This document shows, in pieces, positions 8,142 through 16,077 of a stretch of DNA of 64,000 nt (position 1 is its first letter; every line of letters begins with the position of its first letter). Under the pieces are notes generated by a model. That model worked only from the letters and a program-made list of their open reading frames with translations. It searched no databases and was not told the DNA's origin. The stretch is from PALSA-270 sp963770915 (GTDB taxonomy: Bacteria > Acidobacteriota > Terriglobia > Terriglobales > Acidobacteriaceae). The stretch lies in assembly GCA_963770915.1 (NCBI GenBank), contig CAVYRG010000001.1:2046001-2110000 (forward strand). Direction: 5' to 3'. The position numbers and the translations under genes are program-made.

Positions 8142-8996
8142 TCAAGGGTAAATTGTCGACAATGGTAGTACCAGATTATCGATTAAGCGCGTGGTTCCCA
8201 CGAAGGCAGCCACGGCGACAAGCGCTGGCGCCCTGACCTCGGCCATGGCGTCGAGCGTCTCGGGGTCGACGATTTCGAAGTAGTCGAGCCGAAGACGAGG
8301 CTCAGACGCAAACGTGTTGCGCCCGGTCGCAATCAGCCGCGCGGCATTTCGCTCGCCTTGATCGAACAGCCTACGCACCTCCATCAGCGACCGATGCAGT
8401 ACCAGCGCCGACTTCCGCTGCTGCGGGTCGAGATAGGCGTTGCGCGAGCTCAAGGCGAGGCCATCCGGTTCACGAACGATCGGGCAGGCAATGAGTTCGA
8501 TGGGAAAATCCAGGTCGCGCACCATGCGGCGGAGGATGGCGAACTGCGCGGCGTCTTTCTGGCCAAAGAATGCGACTTCCGGCTCAACGATGTTGAAAAG
8601 CTTGGCGACGACCGTGGTCACGCCGCGAAAGTGGCCGGGGCGCGACCGGCCGCACAGCTTGTCGCTCATTCCTTCTACAGTCACATGGGTGATTGCGCCC
8701 GGCGGATACATTTCTTCCACCGAAGGCGCAAAAAGCAGATCGACGCCTTCTTTCTTCAGAAGCTCGCAATCGCGCTCGAAGCTGCGCGGATACTGGGCAA
8801 AGTCTTCGTTCGGGCCGAACTGCGTGGGATTCACGAAGATGGACGCGGCCACCAAGTCACATTGCGCTCGCGCGGCACGGATCAAAGAAAGATGGCCTTC
8901 ATGCAGCGCCCCCATGGTCGGCACCAGGCCCAGCCGCTTTCCCTTGCGCACGCCGCAGGCGGCGCGCATTTCGGCGATGGTAGAGCAAACTTGCAT
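8142..8996 (-). CDS. panC: Pantothenate synthetase
   Basis: Ligates pantoate and beta-alanine with ATP to give pantothenate, the last step of vitamin B5 synthesis. It has 284 residues, the usual size. The nucleotidyltransferase signature PTMGALHEGHLSL carries the HxGH motif near residue 30. Also visible are FVNPTQFGPNEDFAQYPR, SRPGHFRGVTTVVAKLFNIV (pantoate/ATP site) and AFFGQKDAAQ. The ATG at 8996 gives the family N-terminus; an upstream ATG at 9053 is possible but adds unconserved residues. It lies 61 bases after panB on the same strand, so the pair forms an operon. Confidence 0.97.
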   Translation of the reverse strand: MQVCSTIAEMRAACGVRKGKRLGLVPTMGALHEGHLSLIRAARAQCDLVAASIFVNPTQFGPNEDFAQYPRSFERDCELLKKEGVDLLFAPSVEEMYPPGAITHVTVEGMSDKLCGRSRPGHFRGVTTVVAKLFNIVEPEVAFFGQKDAAQFAILRRMVRDLDFPIELIACPIVREPDGLALSSRNAYLDPQQRKSALVLHRSLMEVRRLFDQGERNAARLIATGRNTFASEPRLRLDYFEIVDPETLDAMAEVRAPALVAVAAFVGTTRLIDNLVLPLSTIYP

Positions 8997-9057
8997 GGGC
9001 GATGCGGTCAGCAAGCGAGCTGCAGATTCAGAGGCTAAACCGGCGGCGCACATCGAA

Positions 9058-9948
9058 TCAGCGGCGCATCGCGCTCTTGCGCTCGAGCACCGTCTCCAGC
9101 GCGGCTTGCGTTTCCTTGGGCAAGTGGTACGACTCGGCGTCCGACGGATATTGCCTCTCGTGCACGTCGGTGCGGAACTGCTGCACCGCGCCCCGGATGA
9201 GCCCCGCGGCATCCGCATAGCGGCGCACGAATTTGGCCGGCGGCCCGAAGGTCAGGTTGAGGAGGTCGTGCAGCACCAGAACCTGCCCGTCGCACTCCGG
9301 ACCGGCGCCGATGCCAATGGTGGGAACGCGCACTTCGGCCGTGATCATGGCGGCCACGCTGCGCGGAATGCCTTCCAGGAAAATGAAGGCGACCCCGGCG
9401 CGCTCCAGCGAGACGGCGTCGCGCATCAGGCGCTCGACATCGGGCAAGGACTTGCCCTGCACCTTATACCCGCCCATCAAGTTCACCGATTGCGGAGTCA
9501 AGCCGATGTGGCCGGCGACGGGAATTTCGGCATCGATGATGCGGCGAATCAGGTCGGCGCGCTTTTCGCCGCCTTCCAGCTTCACCACTTCGACTCCGGC
9601 CTCTTTCACGAAGCGGGCGGCGTTGCGCACCGCTTCCAGCGGGTCGAGTTGATAGGAGCCGTACGGCATGTCGGCGACCAGCAGCGCGTGGCTCACCGCG
9701 CGGCGCACGGCGCGGGCGTGGTGCAGCATCTCCTCCATGGTGACCGAGAGCGTGTTCTCGTAGCCCAGCACGGCCTGGGCGAGGGAATCGCCGACGAGAA
9801 TGACATCGATGCCAGCTTCGTCGACCAGACGGGCGGTGGGATAGTCGTAGGCAGTGAGGCAAGTGATGGGTTCGTGGCGGCGTTTCTTTTCCGCCAGCAC
9901 GGCAGCAGTAATTTTTTGGCGAGGCTCGCCAATTGGCGTAAGACTCAT
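9058..9948 (-). CDS. panB: 3-methyl-2-oxobutanoate hydroxymethyltransferase
   Basis: Transfers a hydroxymethyl group from 5,10-methylene-THF to 2-oxoisovalerate to make ketopantoate, the first committed step to pantothenate. It has 296 residues. Seen: ITCLTAYDYPTARLVDEAGID, ILVGDSLAQAVLGYENTL (Mg-binding Asp), DMPYGSYQ, GHIGLTPQSVNLMGGYKVQG and IGIGAGPECDGQVLVLHD. A GGGGGA precedes the ATG by about 6 bases. It is first in the panB-panC operon. The toxin-antitoxin module ends about 130 bases upstream on the same strand. Confidence 0.97.
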   Translation of the reverse strand: MSLTPIGEPRQKITAAVLAEKKRRHEPITCLTAYDYPTARLVDEAGIDVILVGDSLAQAVLGYENTLSVTMEEMLHHARAVRRAVSHALLVADMPYGSYQLDPLEAVRNAARFVKEAGVEVVKLEGGEKRADLIRRIIDAEIPVAGHIGLTPQSVNLMGGYKVQGKSLPDVERLMRDAVSLERAGVAFIFLEGIPRSVAAMITAEVRVPTIGIGAGPECDGQVLVLHDLLNLTFGPPAKFVRRYADAAGLIRGAVQQFRTDVHERQYPSDAESYHLPKETQAALETVLERKSAMRR

Positions 9949-10076
9949 GATGTCCCCCAGTGCCCCTCCGCAAGCGGATGGAGCCTGTCCACATCAACGC
10001 TGCGGCTATTGTAGACCGGAACGGGGAAGGTCGGCCAAAGAATTTTGCCGCCGGGGTACGATCAGTGAGTAAGTCA

Positions 10077-10472
10077 TCATGGCATAGGTTTGCTGTTAGC
10101 CCGCATCCACTCCGCGTATCCTGCCTCATCCAGATCGCCGGCCGCAAGCGCGAGAACGGCCCGTGTTGCGTCCTCCTCATTAGCCTGGAAGGCAAATCCA
10201 TTCAGCTCGAAGAACGCGACGCCAATCGCGAAACCCGTCCTTTTGTTCCCATCAACAAATGGATGGTTGCGAACCAGACCGGCCGTGTAGAGGGCAGCAA
10301 GCTCAATCAGATATGGAGAGCCATAGGCGTAGTGTTGGCGCGGACGCGCAAGAGCCGACTCTAAGAGACCGGCATCACGCAGCCCGGTTGCTCCTCCGTG
10401 CGCAGCCAGCAGACGATCATGCGCGGCGAAAACTGTTCGTTCTAGTATCCAGACAGGCTCTGCCTGCTTCAT
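10077..10472 (-). CDS. doc: Doc-type toxin (Fic fold)
   Basis: A 131-residue toxin of the death-on-curing branch of the Fic superfamily; relatives phosphorylate EF-Tu and stop translation. The motif HPFVDGNKRTG (residues 70-80) is the Doc/Fic active site HxFx(D/N)GNKR, with the catalytic His70 and NKR phosphate-binding residues intact. The start overlaps the stop of the antitoxin gene by 4 bases (ATGA), the standard coupled arrangement. The usual partner Phd is replaced by an AbrB/MazE-like antitoxin. It looks intact. It is probably chromosomal and acquired, sitting between an ATPase gene and panBC. Confidence 0.92.
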   Translation of the reverse strand: MKQAEPVWILERTVFAAHDRLLAAHGGATGLRDAGLLESALARPRQHYAYGSPYLIELAALYTAGLVRNHPFVDGNKRTGFAIGVAFFELNGFAFQANEEDATRAVLALAAGDLDEAGYAEWMRANSKPMP

Positions 10473-10696
10473 TTCGACAAGGCCCGCAGAGTGTTCCGGT
10501 AGCGGGATATGACGTCCTCGACCTTTTCCATCTGCTTCTCGAAGGCAGGGTCGTAGGGCGTAAGGCGATAATCGCCAGATGCGCTTTCAATCAGGAAGAG
10601 CTTTTCTCCATCGCCGGTCTGCAGGCGGTTGATCACTTCTTTGGGGAGAACGACTCCCAGCGAATTGCCAAACTTGCGAACTTTGAGCTCCACCAT
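10469..10696 (-). CDS. AbrB/MazE-family antitoxin
   Basis: A 75-residue SpoVT/AbrB-fold protein. The N-terminal swapped-hairpin DNA-binding element (VELKVRKFGNSLGVVLPKEVINRL) is followed by a short C-terminal segment likely to bind and neutralise the toxin. It is first in a two-gene operon with doc. A ribosome site (CAGGAG) sits at the edge of a 30-bp palindrome immediately upstream, so repressor bound there would block both transcription and translation initiation. Autoregulation by the antitoxin/toxin complex is inferred from family behaviour. Confidence 0.9.
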   Translation of the reverse strand: MVELKVRKFGNSLGVVLPKEVINRLQTGDGEKLFLIESASGDYRLTPYDPAFEKQMEKVEDVISRYRNTLRALSK

Positions 10697-10705
10697 GACG
10701 CCGCT

Positions 10706-10735
10706 CCTGTGTTATTACAATTGTAATAACACAGG
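10706..10735. promoter_or_regulatory. 30-bp perfect palindrome, probable TA operator
   Basis: Each half reads CCTGTGTTATTACAA from its own end toward the centre at 10720/10721, giving a perfect 30-bp dyad. It ends 10 bases before the antitoxin start codon and is strikingly AT-rich against its surroundings. Position and symmetry fit the binding site of the dimeric AbrB-like antitoxin. Confidence 0.8.
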
Positions 10736-10769
10736 GGTGGAGTTGCAAGCCACAACAGCCGGGGCGAGA

Positions 10770-11519
10770 TTACTCTGGATCGTTGAATAACGGCGGTGCG
10801 TCTTTCAACAATTCCTCCAGGAATTCTTCCCGGTCGTTCACAAATCGCCGCACGATCTGCATCGGGGTCGTCTCTTCATATTCGATTTCATGGATAGCGC
10901 CGTCGTCAAAAGACAAAATCTGCGCCTTCGGATACCCGAGCAATACCGGCGAATGGGTCGAGATGATGAATTGTGCGCCCTTATATTTTTGGAGTACGTC
11001 GTGGATGAGAACCAGAAAGGCAAGCTGCCGTTGGGGTGAAAGGGCCGCTTCGGGCTCGTCCAGGAGAAACAATCCGTTGCGTTGAAATTTTAGTTCGAGC
11101 AGGGTGAAGAACGTCTCGCCGTGCGAGCGGGCGTGGAGGCTGCGCCCTCCATAGCTCTCAAGTATTCCTAGATTGTCGATGTGAGACGCGGTATTGAAAA
11201 AACTTTCCGCCCGCAGAAAAAATCCTGCGCCGGTCCGGATATCGAAGGAAAGACGCAATGCTTTCACCAGCGGGTCGATGGAATGGTTGCTTTCCGTGGA
11301 ATCATTGAAGAAGTTGCGGTTACCTCCTTCGCGGCCGAAACCATAATGGGCAGCAATGGCTTCCAGCAAAGTCGATTTCCCGCTGCCATTCTCTCCGGCA
11401 AAAAAAGAGATCCTCGAGCGGAGGATGAGTTCTTCAAGGCAACTGATAGTGGGGACCGAGAACGGATAAGCCGCCCAGTCGCCTACTCGGTCCCGAAGCA
11501 ATGTGATCTTCTTCAGCAC
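10770..11519 (-). CDS. RecF/ABC-type AAA ATPase
   Basis: A 249-residue P-loop ATPase. Walker A is GENGSGKSTLLEAIA (about residue 41) and Walker B is GLFLLDEPEAALSP, followed by IISTHSPVLL with the switch histidine. The layout (YPFSVP at the N-terminus, short lid) matches stand-alone 'AAA family ATPase' proteins of about 240 residues, often adjacent to phage-defence or unknown genes. A GTG at 11519 gives the conserved N-terminus LKKITLLRDRV; the longer frame overlaps the kinase gene and is not supported. It begins 10 bases after the kinase stop, so is co-transcribed. The function is unknown. Confidence 0.82.
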   Translation of the reverse strand: MLKKITLLRDRVGDWAAYPFSVPTISCLEELILRSRISFFAGENGSGKSTLLEAIAAHYGFGREGGNRNFFNDSTESNHSIDPLVKALRLSFDIRTGAGFFLRAESFFNTASHIDNLGILESYGGRSLHARSHGETFFTLLELKFQRNGLFLLDEPEAALSPQRQLAFLVLIHDVLQKYKGAQFIISTHSPVLLGYPKAQILSFDDGAIHEIEYEETTPMQIVRRFVNDREEFLEELLKDAPPLFNDPE

Positions 11520-11529
11520 TGGCGTGGAA

Positions 11530-12195
11530 CTACGCGCTGGCGGCTTCCTGGCTGCCCAGCGGCAGGAAATATTGTGTCCCCTTGATGGGTGCGGAAACCT
11601 TGCGCAGCAGTTCCTGCAAATCCTCGTTGCGCTCAACGAAGTCGATCTCCGAAGTGTTCACGATCAGCAGGTCAGACGACGTGTAGTGGAAGAAAAAGTG
11701 CTCGTAGGCCTTGACCACTTCTTCCAGGTAGTCTTCGTTGATGGCTTTTTCGCCCGGCGCATTCTTCTTTTTGAGCCGTTTCTTCAGCACTTCCGGGGTA
11801 GCCTGGAGGTAGATCACTAAATCGGGTGTGGGCAGCTGCTCGCGAAAATGAGTGTAGTAGCGGTTGTAAGTCTCAAGTTCCTGGTCGGTGAGGTTTAGGC
11901 AGGCAAAGATTTTGTCTTTCTCAAAGATGAAATCGGTGATGACGGTTTTCTGCGAACGCGGGCCAAGGTCCAGCGCATGCAGCTGCTCGAAACGCTGGAT
12001 CAGAAATGCGAATTGCGTGCGAAAGGCGGCCCCGCGTTCGCCCTCGTAAAAGTCGCGTAGAAACGGGTTCTCGTCGCTCTCCATCACCCGCTGCGCGTTG
12101 AGGCGCTCGGCCAGAACCCGCGCCAGCGTGCTCTTTCCGACTCGTATGGGACCTTCCACTGCAATGTAGCGGGGCAGCTCGAAGAGATTGGCCAT
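11530..12195 (-). CDS. Deoxynucleoside kinase family protein
   Basis: A 221-residue P-loop kinase of the dCK/dGK/Dm-dNK family, which phosphorylates deoxynucleosides for dNTP salvage. Motif order: GPIRVGKSTLARVLAERL (Walker A, residues about 15-22), ESDENPFLRDFY (substrate Glu), TQFAFLIQRFEQL, TDFIFEKDKIFA (DR-like sensor) and LKKRLKKKNAPGEKAI (lid with basic residues). The C-terminal helix is intact. The exact nucleoside preference is not readable. It is upstream of and nearly contiguous with the ATPase gene, and its start is preceded by a long repeat-containing gap. Confidence 0.88.
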   Translation of the reverse strand: MANLFELPRYIAVEGPIRVGKSTLARVLAERLNAQRVMESDENPFLRDFYEGERGAAFRTQFAFLIQRFEQLHALDLGPRSQKTVITDFIFEKDKIFACLNLTDQELETYNRYYTHFREQLPTPDLVIYLQATPEVLKKRLKKKNAPGEKAINEDYLEEVVKAYEHFFFHYTSSDLLIVNTSEIDFVERNEDLQELLRKVSAPIKGTQYFLPLGSQEAASA

Positions 12196-12390
12196 GGCTC
12201 TGGGAGATCAGGGGCTTCGCCTCGCAGGATATCCCGGGAGCAGCCGGCATGCAATTGAGGAAAGAGTTAACAGGAGAAATGGTCTCATCAAGTTCGTTCT
12301 TCGTGCGTCGCGATTGCCGGCAAAACGCCGCGAGAAATGCGATTCGACTAGAATCTCGTTGGTGGGGCAATTTGGACATTTCTCCAATTT

Positions 12391-12492
12391 GTCATTCCGA
12401 GCCGGGCTTTTTTTATCGGCGAGGAATCTGCTGTTTGGGTGCTGGCAACGAGCGGATTCCTCGCCGATAAAAAAAGCCCGGCTCGGAATGAC
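12391..12492. repeat. Long GTCATTCCGA-type palindrome
   Basis: A 102-base inverted repeat whose two 41-base arms match with one mismatch (left GTCATTCCGAGCCGGGC.., right its complement ending GGCTCGGAATGAC). The short loop contains CTGTTTGGGTGCTGG. It shares its ends and the GAGGAATC(T/C)GC core with copies at 31772, 54978-55670 and 56177. It lies between divergent genes and could also end transcription. Confidence 0.85.
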
Positions 12493-12540
12493 AATGGTTC
12501 GTATAAATTCGCCAAACTGAGCCACTACTAGAATCCTCCC

Positions 12541-13263
12541 ATGCTTGGCGCTGCTCTTGCCGGAACGGGTCTAACTGCCGCTGCGATTGCCGCCGGCTAT
12601 CAGTCCATGGCTCCGACGGGGCAGTGGTACGGCAAGACCTTGGTTGGGTTGCCGCTTGGCTCCAAGCAATTAGCCCTGACTTATGACGATGGGCCCAACG
12701 ATCCCCACACGTTTCGCCTGCTCGAAGTTCTCGCCAAACACGATGTGAAGGCAACGTTCTTTATGATCGGCCGCTACGTACAGCAGCGGCCTGATATTGC
12801 GCGTGACGTAGTGAAGGGTAGCCACGCCGTCGGCAATCACACCTTCACTCATCCGCTGCTCACCTTCAAAAGCGCGGCCCAGATTCGCAGTGAACTGGAA
12901 GGCTGCCGGCGCGCGCTGCAGAATGCGATCGGGGAGCATTCCATGTTATTTCGTCCTCCCTTCGGTGGGCGCCGTCCGGCGGTTTTGCGGACTGCACGAC
13001 AAATGGGACTGGAAACCGTGATGTGGAGCGTCACCGGCTACGATTGGAATGCTCCGCCAGCCCCTGAGATCGTGCAGAGAGTCTCCGGGCAAATTCGTGG
13101 GGGCAACGTGATTCTGCTGCATGATGGCGGGCATCGCGAGATGGGCGCGGATCGCTCGCAGACCGTCATGGCCACCGACCAGCTAATCACTCGCTGGAAG
13201 AACGATGGCTATGACTTTGTGACGATTCCCGAGATGATGCGGTTACAGAAGCAGCCGGAATAG
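12541..13263 (+). CDS. Polysaccharide deacetylase (NodB/CE4)
   Basis: A 240-residue CE4 esterase that removes N- or O-acetyl groups from chitooligosaccharide, peptidoglycan or surface glycan. NodB motifs are present: LALTYDDGPNDP (metal/base Asp-Asp), GNHTFTHP (zinc His-x3-His), LFRPPFGGRR and ILLHDGG. The N-terminus (MLGAALAGTGLTAAAIAAG) is a short hydrophobic segment acting as a signal or anchor, so action is extracytoplasmic. It is convergent with hemL, whose stop lies 5 bases away. The substrate is unknown. Confidence 0.92.
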   Translation: MLGAALAGTGLTAAAIAAGYQSMAPTGQWYGKTLVGLPLGSKQLALTYDDGPNDPHTFRLLEVLAKHDVKATFFMIGRYVQQRPDIARDVVKGSHAVGNHTFTHPLLTFKSAAQIRSELEGCRRALQNAIGEHSMLFRPPFGGRRPAVLRTARQMGLETVMWSVTGYDWNAPPAPEIVQRVSGQIRGGNVILLHDGGHREMGADRSQTVMATDQLITRWKNDGYDFVTIPEMMRLQKQPE

Positions 13264-13267
13264 CGCC

Positions 13268-14569
13268 TCAGGCATGCACCGGCACGAAGGCTTGCTTGGC
13301 GGCTTCGATGGTCTTTTTGATATCAGCTTCGGTATGCGCTGTGCTCAGAAATGCCGCTTCGAACTGCGACGGGGGCAGATACACGCCGTGATCGAGCATG
13401 GCACGATGGAACCGGCCGAAGGCCTCCGTATCGGACTTGGAGGCGGAATTCCAGTCTGTAACCGGGCCTGGAGTAAAGAACCAAGTGAACATAGACCCGA
13501 CACGGTTGCAGCATAGGGTCACGCCTGCGGCGTCGGCAGCAGCGGCAACTCCTTCCACAAGTTCGCCACTCAATTTGTCGAGCTGGGGATACACTTCGTT
13601 CTTATGGTCGCGGAGATAGGTTAAGGTGGCCACGCCGGCAGCCATGGCCAGCGGATTTCCGGAGAGTGTTCCCGCCTGGTACATCGGGCCGAGCGGCGCA
13701 ACCATATCCATCAGTTCGGCGGGGCCGCCGTAAGCTCCCACCGGCAATCCCCCGCCGATGATCTTGCCCATGGTCGTGAGATCGGGATGAATGCCGTACA
13801 ACTCCTGCGCTCCGCCGAAAGCGAGGCGAAAGCCAGTCATCACTTCATCGAAAATAAGCACTGACTTTTCCCTCTGCGTGATCAGGCGCAGGGACGCCAA
13901 GTACCCGCCGTTGCCGGGGACGCAGCCCATGTTGCCGACGACCGGCTCGACGATCACACAAGCGATCTGATGCTTGAACTTGGCAAACGCCTGCTCGACC
14001 GCGCTGATATCGTTGAAAGGCAGCGCCACTGTGAACTGCGTGAACTCATCGGGAATGCCGGCCGAACCGGGAATTCCCAGCGTGGCCAGTCCGGAGCCGG
14101 CCTTCACCAATAGGGCGTCCACGTGACCGTGATAGCAGCCTTCGAACTTCAAAATATATTTGCGCTTGGTGTAGGCGCGGGCCAGGCGTATGGCCGACAT
14201 GGTGGCCTCGGTGCCCGAACTGACGAAGCGGACCTTCTCCACGTGAGGAAAAGCAGAAAGAACGAGTTCGGCGAGATCGGCTTCCGCCGGAGTGGAAGCG
14301 CCGAAACTAACCCCGGTTTGCGCCGCCGCAGTGATGGCATTGACGACTTCCGGCGCAGCGTGGCCCAGAATGAGCGGCCCCCAGGAGCCGAGATAGTCGA
14401 TGTACTCATTGTCATCGGCGTCCAGCACGTGCGAGCCATTTCCCATGACGATGAAAGGCGGGTCGCCGCCAACCGAGCCGAAGGCGCGGACCGGCGAGTT
14501 GACGCCGCCGGGAATGATCTTTTCGGCGCGCGCCTGCAGGGCGCGGGACTTTTCGAGCTTGCGAGCCAT
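13268..14569 (-). CDS. hemL: Glutamate-1-semialdehyde 2,1-aminomutase
   Basis: A PLP enzyme converting glutamate-1-semialdehyde to 5-aminolevulinate in the C5 heme pathway. It has 433 residues, the family length. Seen: IPGGVNSPVRAFGSVGG, FVSSGTEATMSAIRLARAYT, FEGCYHGHVDALLVKAGSG, LIFDEVMTGFR and TTMGKIIGGGLPVGAYGG (PLP lysine). The ATG at 14569 starts the conserved N-terminus (ARKLEKSRALQARAE); the frame extending to 14695 is not conserved. It implies tRNA-Glu-dependent tetrapyrrole synthesis. Confidence 0.97.
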   Translation of the reverse strand: MARKLEKSRALQARAEKIIPGGVNSPVRAFGSVGGDPPFIVMGNGSHVLDADDNEYIDYLGSWGPLILGHAAPEVVNAITAAAQTGVSFGASTPAEADLAELVLSAFPHVEKVRFVSSGTEATMSAIRLARAYTKRKYILKFEGCYHGHVDALLVKAGSGLATLGIPGSAGIPDEFTQFTVALPFNDISAVEQAFAKFKHQIACVIVEPVVGNMGCVPGNGGYLASLRLITQREKSVLIFDEVMTGFRLAFGGAQELYGIHPDLTTMGKIIGGGLPVGAYGGPAELMDMVAPLGPMYQAGTLSGNPLAMAAGVATLTYLRDHKNEVYPQLDKLSGELVEGVAAAADAAGVTLCCNRVGSMFTWFFTPGPVTDWNSASKSDTEAFGRFHRAMLDHGVYLPPSQFEAAFLSTAHTEADIKKTIEAAKQAFVPVHA

Positions 14570-15115
14570 GGCGGAAACGAAGACGGTAAGTATAGTAGCA
14601 GCAGGACTTAGCTGTGAAGGCTTTGGGGTGGCAATAGGGGATGGAAACGGAAGTGAGGCTTGAGTCAGGATGAGTCTGCCTGAGGGCAGACTCATCCCCT
14701 AAGTTGCGCCCGATTTTGAATTTACCGGAAATTCACGATTTGGAAACACTCCTGAAACGGGCTTCCCTTAGCCTTCTTGCCAGTACGCCCTTCTAACCGG
14801 GAGGGTTTAAGGACGACCTCGGGGGGCTCCGGGCCGTCCTTAGCTTTTTGCCTTCGGTCCAGGCGCCGAAGCAATCACACGGCGCACGTCTGGCGCGGTG
14901 TTTATCTCGGTCCTGATCTGCAGAATATTCACGATCCCGGCAACAACCGCGATCGCAGCCTCGTCTGGGTTGGCGGGCATGCGATTTCATCTGGAATTGT
15001 AGAGGCTGCGGCCGCCGCGCCTGCATGCCCGGCGATACGGCTAGCGCTCCACAAAGCCGGCCCGTGTACCCAACGTAACTTGTGACAAAGATTGCCCCGC
15101 CCCTACCATCTGTTC
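14570..15115. other. 546-base gap without a supported gene
   Basis: Between hemL and the HEAT-like gene. Several short frames exist (for example 14777-15085) but have no ribosome site and unconvincing composition. The only structure seen is the hairpin at 14808-14849. The hemL promoter must lie in the left part. No riboswitch class was recognised. Confidence 0.5.
14808..14849 (+). terminator. Rho-independent-type hairpin without an upstream gene
   Basis: TAAGGACG (14808-14815) pairs with CGTCCTTA (14835-14842) around a GC-rich inner segment, followed by GCTTTTT. The shape is a plus-strand intrinsic terminator, but no plus-strand gene ends before it. It may end a small RNA starting near 14700, or act as an attenuator for the gene at 15116. 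Confidence 0.5.
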
Positions 15116-16069
15116 GTGGAATCGAACTCCAACCAGCCAGTGACCGTTCCATCTCCGGCCGCACCGAGCAGTCCCCCGCAACCAGTTGGGGCGTCATGGA
15201 TGACCGGCAGCACTCCGGTTGTTCTTTGGCTTGGCGCCATCATTTTGATGGGCGCTCTGCTCGCTTTTGGCCTCCAGTTCGCAGGCAGAAAGGTAGCCGC
15301 CTCGTACTCGCAGCAAGAGATCGACCGCGCCGCAATGGCTCTGACTGCGGCGGCTCAGCCAAAAGCGGGGCCGATATCCAATTCGCCGAAGCAGGCGGAA
15401 GCGGAGGAACTGCTGCAGCGAGCGGCGGCCAACGATTCAGCCGCATCCGACCAGATCTTCGTCCAGTCCGCGACTTGGATCGGCAAAACGGAACGTACTC
15501 CGCGCGCCGACCAGCTGATTGTGGCCGCGCTCAACTCCCGCAATATGCACACGCGAGAGGCCGCCATCCAGGCGCAGCTCGCCATGGATGGGGTTCCGGT
15601 TAACCAAGCAGGATTCAGCACATCCGAGCAGGCCGTCGCGAATCCCAATCAGCGGCGTTGGGGATTGTGGACCCTGGGAGCGCTGGGCAACCGCGGCGTC
15701 GATCCCGAGCACGCTGCCAAGATCATCGAAGCTTATCTCTCGGACCCGGACATGAATCTGCGAGTTTCCGCAGTAGACGCGCTGGCGCTTCTGGGCAGCG
15801 ACGAAACCGTGCCTTTGCTGCTGGACCGCTTTCGCAACGATCCTTCGCCCGTTGTGCAGGAGCAGGCCGCCTGCGGAATTGCCGAAGCAGGCATGTACAC
15901 GCCGGAGCAGCGCATGACCGCAGCGGGCAGCTTGGTAGATTGGCTGGATGATCCTGGGCTCACGCCACAACAGCGCGGTTGGACCCTGCAGGCGCTGCGC
16001 GACATTTCCGGGCAAAATTTGGGGACGGACTCCGCCGCCTGGCGGCAGTGGTACGAAAAGAGCCGCTGA
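15116..16069 (+). CDS. Membrane-anchored HEAT-like repeat protein
   Basis: A protein of about 317 residues. It has a Pro/Ser-rich N-terminal tail, one transmembrane helix (VVLWLGAIILMGALLAFGLQF, about residues 36-56) and a helical-repeat region. HEAT/PBS-lyase-like units are visible from about residue 150: GLWTLGALGNRGVDPEHAAK, MNLRVSAVDALALLGSDETVPLL and PVVQEQAACGIAEAG. It probably serves as a scaffold. The start is uncertain: no ribosome site precedes GTG 15116, TTG 15092 or ATG 15200. It is convergent with the next gene (8 bases between stops). Confidence 0.65.
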   Translation: MESNSNQPVTVPSPAAPSSPPQPVGASWMTGSTPVVLWLGAIILMGALLAFGLQFAGRKVAASYSQQEIDRAAMALTAAAQPKAGPISNSPKQAEAEELLQRAAANDSAASDQIFVQSATWIGKTERTPRADQLIVAALNSRNMHTREAAIQAQLAMDGVPVNQAGFSTSEQAVANPNQRRWGLWTLGALGNRGVDPEHAAKIIEAYLSDPDMNLRVSAVDALALLGSDETVPLLLDRFRNDPSPVVQEQAACGIAEAGMYTPEQRMTAAGSLVDWLDDPGLTPQQRGWTLQALRDISGQNLGTDSAAWRQWYEKSR

Positions 16070-16077
16070 ATTCGGGC

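Noticed and set aside
8440..10014. 524-residue plus-strand frame opposite panBC
   Set aside because: It is the antisense of two firmly identified genes; no domain and no ribosome site.
14777..15085. Possible 102-residue gene on the plus strand
   Set aside because: No ribosome site, it contains the terminator hairpin, and the protein is Arg/Pro/Gly-rich in the way random GC-rich frames are.
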